In this document: piece by piece, positions 23,798 to 32,285 of the stretch
How positions within the stretch are numbered: the stretch's first letter is position 1
How the letters are laid out: the number at the start of each line of letters is the position of its first letter
NCBI GenBank assembly: GCA_028282095.1
Contig: JANQIP010000046.1
Location: forward strand, 1-49,488
DNA: 49,488 nt
Source of the DNA: Xanthobacteraceae bacterium
GTDB taxonomy: Bacteria > Pseudomonadota > Alphaproteobacteria > Rhizobiales > Xanthobacteraceae
Direction of reading: 5' to 3'
Made by a program: the position numbers and the translations under genes
Notes under the pieces: model-generated
The model's database searches: none
What the model saw: the letters and a program-made list of their open reading frames with translations, nothing else
Told to the model about the DNA's origin: nothing

Positions 23798-25992
23798 GGG
23801 CCGTCATCGCCGGCATGCATCGCGTACCAGGCCAGATGCTCGAGCACTTCGGCGGTGCGCCTGACCGATGCGCGCACGCTCTCAAGCATGTCGGCCATTC
23901 CGGTGGTGTCCAGACAGTCGGTGATTTCGAGGGCGGCGAGCTGAGCGTTTTCCAGAATCGGAGACATCAGTGTTCGATACATGCTGTCGGCTTTGGCGTC
24001 GAGCCGCAACGTGATCAACCGGTGGCGCTCATACACGCCTTCCTGGAAGCGGCGTCGCGCGCTCTCCGCGGCCTTGCGCTCGGTCAGGTCGGTGAAGACG
24101 AGAACGAATCCGAGCACCTCGCCGGGCGACGAAAACACCGGGTCGGCCCGCACCGCAAGCGGCTGCGGTTCGCCGCGATCATGCTCCAGGTTGATTTCGC
24201 CTCGCCAGGTCCGGTGCTGGCGCACGAGGTCGCGCAGCCTTTGTCGCACCGCCGTCGGATCGTTGAAAAAGGCCGGCAGGTCGTCGATCGATCGCGGCGG
24301 ATTGCGCCCGTCGGGCAGCAGGCGACCGAACGCCGAGTTGACGAGGAGAATGTGGCCGTCCGGATCGGTGATGATCACCGGTTGCTCGGAGAGCTGCACC
24401 TGGCCGCGCACGCTGTCGAGCTGGTGCGCGGCGATCAGCATCCGCACGGAGCGGAACTGCAGCACCACATCGGTCACGGTATCGCCGATCAGGCGGGCCG
24501 CGGTCAGGTCTGCGGGCGTCCACGGATCGGATGTTCCCTGCACGATCTCCTGCCATTTGGCGAAGGAGCGGCGCGGCGATAGATCGGAGGGGGCGTCACC
24601 GATCACGAACGGCTTGAAGGGGTCGCCGGCCCAGGTCACGGTACGAACCCGCTCCGGGCGGAACCAGAGTAGATACTCGCCGGGCGAGCGCGACATCGGC
24701 GTCGCCAGCAGCCCGCTGGCAACCCCGGTGAGGGCTGCGAATTCCGGCTCTTCGATTCCAAGCGAGCCGGTCGCATAGACCGACGCGCGCGGCTGGCGGT
24801 CGAGCCAGGCGGCGATCTCGCGAATCTGCGGCGTGCCCGGCACCTCGCCGACGGAAAGGACCTCGTTCTCGTACAAGAGGGCGGCGCCGGTCGCGCCGAC
24901 CGGATCGAGCAGAGGCTGCGCGCGGTCGAACAAAGCGCGGCGCCAGTCGCCGGCGCGCGAGATCGTCCCGATCATCTGCTGTTCGAGGCGGCGCACCGCG
25001 ATCTCGGCCCGGAACTGGCCGAAGCTCTCGAGCGCCGCGATTCGCGTACCGAAGGTCTCGGCCAGCAATTCGCACACCGCGCGAATCTCGAACGGAACGA
25101 TACGCGGCTCGTAGTGATGGCAGGCGACAAGGCCCCATAAGCGCCCGCCGACCATCACCGAAACGACGAGCGTTGCGGCCACTCCCATATTCTTCAGGTA
25201 CTGGATATGGATCGGCGACATGCTGCGCAGGAAGCACAGCGACATATCGAGATCATTGCCGCTGAACGGCGAATAGCGCGGCACCAACGGAACCGGCGTA
25301 TACCCCACGTCGACCAGGACGCGCACGCGATTGCGCTCGTAGAGACGCCGCGCGATCTGCGGAATGTCGGAGGCGGGATAGCGGTTGCCGAGATAGGGCT
25401 CGAGCGCTGCCTCGCGCTGCTCGGAAAACACCTCGCCATGGCCCTGGTCGTCGAAGCGGTACACCATGACCCGGTCGTAGCCGGTCACCGAGCGGAAAAT
25501 CCGTGCCGCCTCATCGCACAATGCGTGCAGCGACGCCGCCCCGAGGATGGACTGGAGCGCCTTTTCCAGTTCGTGCGACAAGGAAAAGGGCGGGCCGGCC
25601 CGTTCGATCTCGATGACGAGCCCCTCCCCCGGCGGGCGGTGCAAGAGCCCGTCGACAGTGCTGCCGCCGAGCCGGCAGCGCACCGCGCGCGGTATCGTAT
25701 CCAGAGGGTCGCGCAGATGTGGCGCGATGCAATCGACGAGCTTCGGCGCGAAATCGTCGAGTGCGCGTCCCAGCACCGGCCGGTCGAGCCCTAAGAAAGC
25801 GGCGGCATTGGCGCTCGCCTGGAGCACGACATGATCGGGCTCGTTGACGACGAGCAGCGCCCCATGCGGCTGGATCGACTGCGCGAGATGAATCTGTTCA
25901 TGCTCGCAGTTGGAGAGCTGAGCCTCCCCAAAGGGAGTCGTCGCAAGGGTATCGGGCGCTTCTCCAACCCTCCGTGTCATGCCTGTCATCAT
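23791..25992 (-). CDS. bphP: Bacteriophytochrome with C-terminal PAS output (BphP1 type)
   Basis: A 733-residue red/far-red photoreceptor. The biliverdin-binding cysteine is in LSNCEHEQIHLAQSIQPHG (about residue 29, PAS domain). The GAF domain carries NRYPASDIPQIARRLYERN and SPIHIQYLKNMGV (about 205-270). The PHY domain has the tongue motif SPRRSFAKWQEI (about 475). A PAS domain follows at about 525-640 and a helical C-terminus to 733. There is no histidine-kinase catalytic domain. From memory this layout matches Rhodopseudomonas/Bradyrhizobium BphP1, which binds PpsR2 in far-red light and relieves repression. The neighbouring ppsR fits that model. Start could be 25992 or 25980. Confidence 0.95.
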   Translation of the reverse strand: MMTGMTRRVGEAPDTLATTPFGEAQLSNCEHEQIHLAQSIQPHGALLVVNEPDHVVLQASANAAAFLGLDRPVLGRALDDFAPKLVDCIAPHLRDPLDTIPRAVRCRLGGSTVDGLLHRPPGEGLVIEIERAGPPFSLSHELEKALQSILGAASLHALCDEAARIFRSVTGYDRVMVYRFDDQGHGEVFSEQREAALEPYLGNRYPASDIPQIARRLYERNRVRVLVDVGYTPVPLVPRYSPFSGNDLDMSLCFLRSMSPIHIQYLKNMGVAATLVVSVMVGGRLWGLVACHHYEPRIVPFEIRAVCELLAETFGTRIAALESFGQFRAEIAVRRLEQQMIGTISRAGDWRRALFDRAQPLLDPVGATGAALLYENEVLSVGEVPGTPQIREIAAWLDRQPRASVYATGSLGIEEPEFAALTGVASGLLATPMSRSPGEYLLWFRPERVRTVTWAGDPFKPFVIGDAPSDLSPRRSFAKWQEIVQGTSDPWTPADLTAARLIGDTVTDVVLQFRSVRMLIAAHQLDSVRGQVQLSEQPVIITDPDGHILLVNSAFGRLLPDGRNPPRSIDDLPAFFNDPTAVRQRLRDLVRQHRTWRGEINLEHDRGEPQPLAVRADPVFSSPGEVLGFVLVFTDLTERKAAESARRRFQEGVYERHRLITLRLDAKADSMYRTLMSPILENAQLAALEITDCLDTTGMADMLESVRASVRRTAEVLEHLAWYAMHAGDDGPT

Positions 25993-26357
25993 CAGGATCG
26001 ATCTGCTCGGCTGACCACCGCCGCTGGAGCGCGATCACTTCAAGCCGAAATCGATCGCGCTGTCTTTTGCTTTGTTTTCTCGCATGATCCTGACCGATAA
26101 GTCTGCAACTTTCCGGGATCATGTTCGCGTGGAAACGAGTGTCGGGAGAGACCGCGCTCCCCCACTATGGTCGCCGCGCGACGAACCTTAAAGGGTATTT
26201 AGTTCCGGTGAAACCAGAATTCGCCACTTCTGATTTGTTGGTTGATTTTTCTACCGCGAAACCGCTCCCACCGTCCGTCATCGTGTCCGCGCAAGCCAAG
26301 TCGGGTATTATCCTAACGACTCGGAAACACGCCTCCCGCACCAGCGTCCGCCAACCG
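25993..26357. other. Gap between the first ppsR paralogue and bphP
   Basis: A family A repeat occupies about 26024-26125. The remaining 230 bases next to ppsR contain AT-richer stretches (for example TTGGTTGATTTTTC at about 26240) but no box or terminator I would call. No gene is seen. Confidence 0.6.
26024..26128 (+). repeat. Family A composite repeat upstream of bphP
   Basis: GAGCGCGATCACTTCAAGCC with GAAATCGATCGCGC forms the first hairpin. The spacer TGTCTTTTGCTTTG follows. The second hairpin is ATGATCCTGACCG...TTTCCGGGATCATG. It is in the same orientation as the other copies from 8951 to 23797. Confidence 0.85.
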
Positions 26358-27722
26358 CTAGTCGTTCGTCGCCGTGTCAGACTGGCCGAGCTGATAGCGG
26401 TTGAGCTTGGCATAGAGGCTCTGCCGACTGAGCCCGAGCAAGCTCGCCGCCGCGGTGCGGTTGCCGTGCGCCATGACGAGCGCGGCACGAATGTAATGGC
26501 GTTCGACGACACCGATGGTGTCGCCGACGAGCGTGCGTAGCGATGTCTTGCCGACCCGCTCGGCAAGCGGGCCGAGTGCCGCGATCAGTTGGTCGGCATC
26601 CCCGTTGGGAGGCGCGTGGCGGACCACGTCGCGGATCAGGATGGCAAGGTGGCCGCTCTCTTCGTCGCCGCTGCGAGCGGCCGAAATGTTGACCTCGGTC
26701 ACGGCGCCGAGCTCGCCGTAAATGGTGGTCGAGAACAGGCGCACGACCGGCTGCCGTCGCAGGGTCGCAAGCAGCACGGCAAGGTCGGCCCCGGGTTGCG
26801 ACAGCCACCGTCCCAGCCGCTCGCCCACGACAAGGCTCTTGCCGCCGGCTGCGACCAAGTCGACAAAAGCGCGGTTCGCACGGCGGATGATGCCGTCCGT
26901 GTTGACGACCACGAACGCGTCGGGCAGGCGCTCGATCAAGTCCTCGACCGCAATCGGATCGCGATCGATCGCAATCTGCGGCGCCTTGCCGGCGGATGCG
27001 AGCTGGACGAAGAAGACCTGTCCGGCCTCCGTGGTCATCAGCGAGGCCCGCACCAGCCAGCCTTTCTTCTCGCGGCCCAAATGCATCACAATGCCGGGCG
27101 CCTGTCCCTGCTCGCGAACAAGCCCGAGCATGGTCTGCAGGATTTCCTGTTCCGCCGGCAGCACATTGATCAGGAAATCGTAACCGGTGAGCTGGTGCGG
27201 ACGCTTTGCCGGGAACCCGAGCGCCGCCATCGCGGCCGGATTGGCGTCAAGGATCCGCAGATCGTCCGCCCTGAGCAGCATCACCGCCTCGGCCGACGTC
27301 TGGAACAGAAGGCGGTAGCGGGTTTCGATGTCGCGCAGTTTCCAGTAGTCGCGCTCCATCGCCTGCTGCGCGGCGACCAGACGCGATTGCAGCTCGGCGA
27401 CCGCCTGAAGGCTCTTGCCGACCGCAAGCAGGCCGGTGCGCCCCCTCACCAGAACGGTCGTGTATTCGATCGGGAGTTCGCGGCCGCTCGGAAAGCGTTG
27501 GGTGACTTGGCGGAAGGCCGACACTCCGGTGCTGCGGGCATCCTCGACCATACGCCGAACTTTTTCGTCGCCGGTATTCGCGACCGTTTCGATCCACGGG
27601 CGGCCGAGCCAGGCCTCCACGCTGCGCTCATGCATGGAGTCAGATACCGTCGCCTCACGGATGATTCCATCCATGTCCAACAGCAGGGTCACGTCAGGCT
27701 GAGCGAGCATCTGCGACAGCAT
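26358..27722 (-). CDS. ppsR: PpsR/CrtJ-family transcription repressor, cysteine-free paralogue
   Basis: A 454-residue PAS-PAS-PAS-HTH regulator, called PpsR2-like here because it adjoins bphP. The Q-linker includes AVAELQSRLVAAQQAMERDYW, followed by ETRYRLLFQTSAEAVMLLR (PAS1). A second PAS begins at about 245 (LIERLPDAFVVVNTDG). The Fis-type helix-turn-helix is at the end (GNRTAAASLLGLSRQSLYAK). From the ATG at 27722 it contains no cysteine. The helix-turn-helix position that is Cys in classical PpsR (xxxLCIEAAL) is Tyr here (VVERHYIRAAL). Thiol redox sensing is therefore unlikely; control by the adjacent phytochrome is the natural inference. Start is uncertain because no good ribosome site is present. 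Confidence 0.92.
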   Translation of the reverse strand: MLSQMLAQPDVTLLLDMDGIIREATVSDSMHERSVEAWLGRPWIETVANTGDEKVRRMVEDARSTGVSAFRQVTQRFPSGRELPIEYTTVLVRGRTGLLAVGKSLQAVAELQSRLVAAQQAMERDYWKLRDIETRYRLLFQTSAEAVMLLRADDLRILDANPAAMAALGFPAKRPHQLTGYDFLINVLPAEQEILQTMLGLVREQGQAPGIVMHLGREKKGWLVRASLMTTEAGQVFFVQLASAGKAPQIAIDRDPIAVEDLIERLPDAFVVVNTDGIIRRANRAFVDLVAAGGKSLVVGERLGRWLSQPGADLAVLLATLRRQPVVRLFSTTIYGELGAVTEVNISAARSGDEESGHLAILIRDVVRHAPPNGDADQLIAALGPLAERVGKTSLRTLVGDTIGVVERHYIRAALVMAHGNRTAAASLLGLSRQSLYAKLNRYQLGQSDTATND

Positions 27723-27970
27723 GAATCGTCGGTTCGCTTGGTTTGGGCGACACGGCCAACCTGCCCCGAAGGCGACGGCGGCGGCTCCTGTGCCGCCCTC
27801 CAAAAACTAGAGCGGCCCCGCAAGTCCCGATCCACAAGAAGGTCGGAATCAAAACGGTTTAAAACTCGTCCTTGACAAAGGATGTCACTGCCAGCTGCAA
27901 CCGTCAACCATGCTTTCGCGGCAAAACTACGTCCGGTCACACGATTCGGTGTGAACAAGCACGGTTTGAT

Positions 27971-28234
27971 CTAATTCCAACGGCGATAGAGGTCGGCCAA
28001 ATGGGCGAACAACGCGCCGGTGAGCGCGAGTGCGACCCAAACAAGTTCCGCACCACCGAGTGCCAGGCGCAAAGCGAGCAGAAGGCATCCGCCCGACAGG
28101 AGCGTGAGGACGAGGTCGCGCGGCGCGATCCCGCGGCCGGTCGCCCGGTGATAGAGGACGATCAGCACTGCCTCCAGCACGACAAGGACGAGGATGAGAT
28201 CGACGATGCGTTCGGCTGAGAGATGAGCTTCCAT
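27971..28234 (-). CDS. Small three-span membrane protein downstream of tspO
   Basis: An 87-residue product with three hydrophobic stretches (about 10-28, 37-54 and 58-76). It ends HLADLYRRWN. Codon use is similar to its neighbours, and it follows tspO by 68 bases on the same strand. I do not recognise a named family. It could be a small subunit or assembly factor acting in the photosynthetic membrane, judged only from position. The ATG at 28234 lacks an obvious ribosome site; a longer frame from about 28273 is possible. Confidence 0.6.
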   Translation of the reverse strand: MEAHLSAERIVDLILVLVVLEAVLIVLYHRATGRGIAPRDLVLTLLSGGCLLLALRLALGGAELVWVALALTGALFAHLADLYRRWN

Positions 28235-28302
28235 GGATCGGCGAATCGCATCGGCTCTCACGCTTGAGATCAAGTCTCAGGCAAGCTTCGCCCGCAGCCG
28301 GT

Positions 28303-28800
28303 CTAGAACGGTGCGTTGAGCTGGAATACCGTGAGGTTCAGCGCCGCGGCGAACGAGACCCAGGCGAGATAGGGAACGAGCAGCAAGCTCGCCACGATTG
28401 CAAACCGCGCGGTGAACACGATCAAAGCAAGCACCGACAGCCACAGAAACACCACCTCGACGACGGCGAAGTCGGGGCGCTGCAAATAGAAGAACAACGC
28501 GCTCCAGGCGATATTGAGCAGGCCGTTGAGCGTGAACAGGCCGATCAGGCGGACGCGGGTCGCCCCGTCCGGCGCCCGCCGCCAAGCGAGCACGCCGGCA
28601 ATCGCCGTCAAGATGAAGATCACGGTCCAGGCGGGAGGGAACAGCCAGTCCGGGGGCTGCCAGTCCGGCTTTTCAAGCGCGGCGTACCACGGACCGAGAT
28701 TGGTCAGTTGCGCGCCCGCCATTGCGACCACGGTCGTCGCCGCGCCGGCGACGAGCGCCGGCACGAGAATTCCACGGCTTTGCGACTGTTGTGCTTTCAC
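28303..28800 (-). CDS. tspO: TspO/MBR family tryptophan-rich sensory protein
   Basis: A 165-residue five-helix membrane protein that binds tetrapyrroles and, in Rhodobacter, represses photosynthesis genes in response to oxygen. Family landmarks are WYAALEKPDWQPPDWLFPPA, AWTVIFILTAIAGVLAWRR, LLNIAWSALFFYLQRP and PYLAWVSFAAALNLTVFQLN. It starts with GTG overlapping the bchP stop (GTGA), so it is co-translated with bchP. Confidence 0.95.
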   Translation of the reverse strand: MKAQQSQSRGILVPALVAGAATTVVAMAGAQLTNLGPWYAALEKPDWQPPDWLFPPAWTVIFILTAIAGVLAWRRAPDGATRVRLIGLFTLNGLLNIAWSALFFYLQRPDFAVVEVVFLWLSVLALIVFTARFAIVASLLLVPYLAWVSFAAALNLTVFQLNAPF

Positions 28801-30008
28801 GGACGGGCGAGACCAATGAGTTGCGCGACATCCTTGAAGAAAATTCGAATCTTGGCGACCGGCCGATTTCGTACCAGTTCCTTATTCATATAGGATTGCC
28901 AGGTCAAACGCTGAACATCGGGATCGCGGCACATCGCGACGAAGCGCTCGCGCGTCCAGTCGCTCTTGTACCAGAAGCGTTGCATCAAGCCGAGCATGAA
29001 GAACACCCGTCCATGCGCCTTGATGAACTGCCGGCGTGCGGTCGCGAGCGCACGCGCATCGCCGCTGTCGAGGCATTCGGCGACCGCCGTGGCGGCTAGC
29101 CGTCCCCCGGTCATGGCATAGTAGATCCCCTCTCCCGATGCCGGCGCGACGACGCCCGCGGCATCGCCCGCCAAGACCACGTCGCGCTTATTGTCCCAGC
29201 GGCGCAGCGGGTGCATCGGGATCGGTGCGGCCTCCCGACGGATCGTCTCGACGGCATCGAGCCCGGTCGCCCGGCGCAGCGCGGCGACCGCTTTGCGCAG
29301 CCCAAAGGTCTTGTGTTCGGTGCCGGCACCGATGCTGACGGTTGCGCCGTGCGGGAAGATCCAGGCGTAGAAATCGGGCGAGAGCGCGCCTTGGTAATAG
29401 ACGTCGCAGCGCGTCCCGTCATAGTCGGCCGCCCCGTTGGTCGGCGCGCGGACGATCTCGTGATAGGCGATAACGTAGCGCATCCGGTCGGCCCCCGGCA
29501 CCGCCTGACGTGCCACCGCCGAGTTCGCGCCGTCGGCTCCGATCACCATGCGCGCGCGCACGCGGTCGGGCGCGGCGTTCGCATGCCGCGCTTCAGGCGT
29601 ACGATATTCAATCACCGCCGTCCCGCTCTCGTCGCGCCCGAGACGTTCGAAAATGCCGGTCCGGCGCACCGCACCCGCCTCCGCTGCACGCGCGCGCAGC
29701 CATTCATCGAAGGTGTCGCGGTCCACCATGCCGACATAGCCGTCTTCGATCGGCATATCGACCCTTGTCTCGGACGGCGCGACCATGCGCGCGCTGGTGA
29801 TGCGGGCGACCAGCAGCCCTTCGGGGATGTCGAAGTCGCGCATGAGCCGCGGCGGAATCGCGCCGCCGCACGGCTTGATGCGGCCGGCCCGGTCGAGCAG
29901 CAGGACGGAGCGGCCGGCGCGCGCGAGATCAGTCGCCGCGGTGGCGCCCGCCGGCCCACCGCCGACCACCACGACGTCATAGGTTTCTGTTGTTTCGAGG
30001 CTACGCAT
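28797..30008 (-). CDS. bchP: Geranylgeranyl (bacteriochlorophyll) reductase
   Basis: A 403-residue FAD/NADPH-dependent reductase that converts the geranylgeranyl tail to phytyl. The FAD motif is VVVVGGGPAGATAATDLARA. RIKPCGGAIPPRLMRDFDIP is diagnostic. VVLAGDAAGVVAPASGEGIYYAM forms the second FAD contact. The tail SYMNKELVRNRPVAKIRIFF is typical of purple bacteria. It lies 5 bases after the pucC-family gene in the bchG operon. Confidence 0.97.
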   Translation of the reverse strand: MRSLETTETYDVVVVGGGPAGATAATDLARAGRSVLLLDRAGRIKPCGGAIPPRLMRDFDIPEGLLVARITSARMVAPSETRVDMPIEDGYVGMVDRDTFDEWLRARAAEAGAVRRTGIFERLGRDESGTAVIEYRTPEARHANAAPDRVRARMVIGADGANSAVARQAVPGADRMRYVIAYHEIVRAPTNGAADYDGTRCDVYYQGALSPDFYAWIFPHGATVSIGAGTEHKTFGLRKAVAALRRATGLDAVETIRREAAPIPMHPLRRWDNKRDVVLAGDAAGVVAPASGEGIYYAMTGGRLAATAVAECLDSGDARALATARRQFIKAHGRVFFMLGLMQRFWYKSDWTRERFVAMCRDPDVQRLTWQSYMNKELVRNRPVAKIRIFFKDVAQLIGLARP

Positions 30009-30013
30009 GGTAG

Positions 30014-31366
30014 TTACCCCTGAGCCCTGACCGGCGCAACGACTGTCTTGTCATGGGTGATTTCCGCCGGGCGAGAGATGGAACGCGACGGGTAGACCCG
30101 AAACGCGAGCGCCGCGGCGACAAAGAAAAGGACGGCTTCCAGCGCGAACACGGTGGCATAGGCCGTGATCGGCGAGCCGAGAAAGTACCGCGCGACATCG
30201 CTGGCGAGCGTGCCCAGAAACCCACCAAGGCCGAAGGCAATGGCCTGCGCCGCGCCCCAGAGCCCCATGCGCACACCTTCGCGGTTCTCATGGCCGGTGC
30301 TCGCCAATCCCATCATCGAGCCGATCGCGGCGACCGCATAAGCCCCGTTGGTCATGCCAAGCACGAAGACAGACGTGCGCAGCGGCCAATCCGGCCCGAC
30401 CAGCGAGGCGGCCGAAAGGCCGATCAGCGAGAAGCCCGACGCAATGCACCCGCCGATCGTCCAAACTTTCATCGAGCCAAGGCGTCGTCCCGCCGCCATG
30501 CTCCCGATGAGGCCGACGCCGACCATGCCGATGAGCACGCCGGTGTGCTGAATGCCGGCAAGCCGCGTCGACTCGCCGGGCGTATAGTGGAACACCATGC
30601 CCGCGAACGGCTCGAGGATCAGGTCCTGGGCGCTATAGGCAAGCATGGATACAAGAACGAAAACCGCGAAACGGCGCGACTGCGGCTCGCTCCAAACCTG
30701 CGCAAGCGCCTCGCGGAACGGCGTTTTGCGCGCCGGGCTTTCGGCGGGCAAGGGCCGCAGCCCGACCCTCTTCTCAACGCCCCAAAGGGCGACGACGGCG
30801 ACCAGAAAGGCGATGACCGCAACGCCGGACGAGACCAGCACCAGCCGCGTCGGAGAGAACGGATCGAGCATGTAGCCGGCCAGCATCGCCGTGACGATGA
30901 AGCCAATGATCATCATGGTCCAGACGATGGTCGCCGCAGCGGCCCGGCGGCTCGGATCGACGGATTTGGCAAGCAGCACCAGGACCGACGTGCCGGCCGC
31001 GCCAACACCGACACCGATGAAGAAGAAGGCCACCACCGCAAGCGCCACCCCCAGCACCGCGTGCGAGCCCATCATCACGGTCGCAAGTGCCGCCCCGATG
31101 CCGGAAAGCGCGAGCACGCCCATCCCGCCAATGATCCACGGCGTCTGCTTTCCGCCTTTATCGGCGCCGTGGCCCCAGCGCGGCCGCAAGACCTGCACCG
31201 CATAATGCAACGCGACCAGCGCGCCGGGGATCGTCGCCGGCAGCGCGAATTCCACCACCATCACGCGGTTGAGGGTCGAGGTCGTCAGGACGACGATCGC
31301 GCCGAGCGCGGTCTGAACGAGCCCGACACGGATGATTCCAGGCAGACCGAGCGGGGCACCGCTCAT
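30014..31366 (-). CDS. PucC-family protein between bchG and bchP (Bch2/Orf428 type)
   Basis: A 450-residue major-facilitator-type membrane protein with about 12 spans. It belongs to the PucC/LhaA family thought to deliver bacteriochlorophyll or assemble antenna complexes. The start MSGAPLGLPGIIRVGLVQTA and TLNRVMVVEFALPATIPGALVALHY are typical, as is YSAQDLILEPFAGMVF. The ATG overlaps the bchG stop (ATGA). The same position in Rhodobacter capsulatus holds orf428. A second member, lhaA, is at 43574. Confidence 0.93.
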   Translation of the reverse strand: MSGAPLGLPGIIRVGLVQTALGAIVVLTTSTLNRVMVVEFALPATIPGALVALHYAVQVLRPRWGHGADKGGKQTPWIIGGMGVLALSGIGAALATVMMGSHAVLGVALAVVAFFFIGVGVGAAGTSVLVLLAKSVDPSRRAAAATIVWTMMIIGFIVTAMLAGYMLDPFSPTRLVLVSSGVAVIAFLVAVVALWGVEKRVGLRPLPAESPARKTPFREALAQVWSEPQSRRFAVFVLVSMLAYSAQDLILEPFAGMVFHYTPGESTRLAGIQHTGVLIGMVGVGLIGSMAAGRRLGSMKVWTIGGCIASGFSLIGLSAASLVGPDWPLRTSVFVLGMTNGAYAVAAIGSMMGLASTGHENREGVRMGLWGAAQAIAFGLGGFLGTLASDVARYFLGSPITAYATVFALEAVLFFVAAALAFRVYPSRSISRPAEITHDKTVVAPVRAQG

Positions 31367-32283
31367 GTCGGCATTCCCTGCGCCAGCGCGACGGCGCTCG
31401 CCATCATGCCGAGCACATAGAGCGTGACCCCAAAACCGCTGAACCAGGTCGCGCGCGCAAGCGGCGCCTGGAGGAAGCGCACCATGAGCACGAGCTGCGC
31501 CACCAACACCGCGGCGACGATGGCGGCCTCGATCGGACGACCCCACACGATGAGCAGCGCGATGACGACGAATTGCGGCGCAGCCATGATGATGCAAGCG
31601 AGCCAGGCGGCGCGCGCAACGCCGAGCCTGACCGGCAGCGAGCCGACGCCGGTGCGCCGGTCCCCCTCGATCGACTTGAAATCGTTGAGCGTCATGATTC
31701 CGTGCGCGCCCGCACTATAAAGCACGGCAAAGAGGATGATCCGCCAGTCCGGCAGCGCGCCGATCATCACGGCCGCCCCCGTGAACCAGGCGAAGCCTTC
31801 GTAGGAGACGGCGCAGGCCGCGTTTCCGAGCCACCCGTTCTGCTTCAGCCGCACCGGTGGGGCGCTATAGGCCCAGGCGAGCACCAGGCCGAGCGCGGCC
31901 GCCCCGAACACCCATGGTCCGAGCAAGGCCGCCACGACAAGCGACATCGCGGTCCACAATATCGCGAGGTAAAGCCCCCAACGGCCGGGAATACGGCCTG
32001 AGGGAATCGGCCGGTTCGGCTCATTGATGGCGTCGACATGGCGATCGAACCAATCGTTCACCACCTGGCTGGTCGCGCATAGCAGCGGCCCGGCGAGCAC
32101 GATGCCGGCGAGCAGCACCGGCCAACGCTCTGCCAGCGCCACGCCGGAGGACACCACCCCGCAGGCGAACGCCCACATCGGGGGGAACCAGGTGATCGGC
32201 TTGAGCAGTTCGAGCACCGCCGACAAAGAGGGACGCTGCGCCGCGGGCTGTTGCGCGGCTGGACGCTGGATCGTCGGCTGCAT
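31363..32283 (-). CDS. bchG: Bacteriochlorophyll synthase (geranylgeranyl transferase)
   Basis: A 306-residue UbiA-type prenyltransferase that esterifies bacteriochlorophyllide with GGPP. The aspartate motif reads VVNDWFDRHVDAINEPNRPI and is followed by PSGRIPGRWGLYL. The second motif is NDFKSIEGDRRTGVGSLPVR. About eight membrane spans are expected. It starts 2 bases after the ppsR stop, tying pigment attachment to the regulator's transcript. Confidence 0.97.
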   Translation of the reverse strand: MQPTIQRPAAQQPAAQRPSLSAVLELLKPITWFPPMWAFACGVVSSGVALAERWPVLLAGIVLAGPLLCATSQVVNDWFDRHVDAINEPNRPIPSGRIPGRWGLYLAILWTAMSLVVAALLGPWVFGAAALGLVLAWAYSAPPVRLKQNGWLGNAACAVSYEGFAWFTGAAVMIGALPDWRIILFAVLYSAGAHGIMTLNDFKSIEGDRRTGVGSLPVRLGVARAAWLACIIMAAPQFVVIALLIVWGRPIEAAIVAAVLVAQLVLMVRFLQAPLARATWFSGFGVTLYVLGMMASAVALAQGMPT

Positions 32284-32285
32284 GA

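Noticed and set aside
23791..25992. Phytochrome histidine kinase
   Set aside because: The C-terminus is a PAS domain plus helices without the H, N and G boxes of a kinase.
27800..27970. PpsR autoregulatory site upstream of the bphP-adjacent ppsR
   Set aside because: TGACA-AAGGA-TGTCA is an inward-facing inverted repeat of different geometry; no TGT-N12-ACA box is present.
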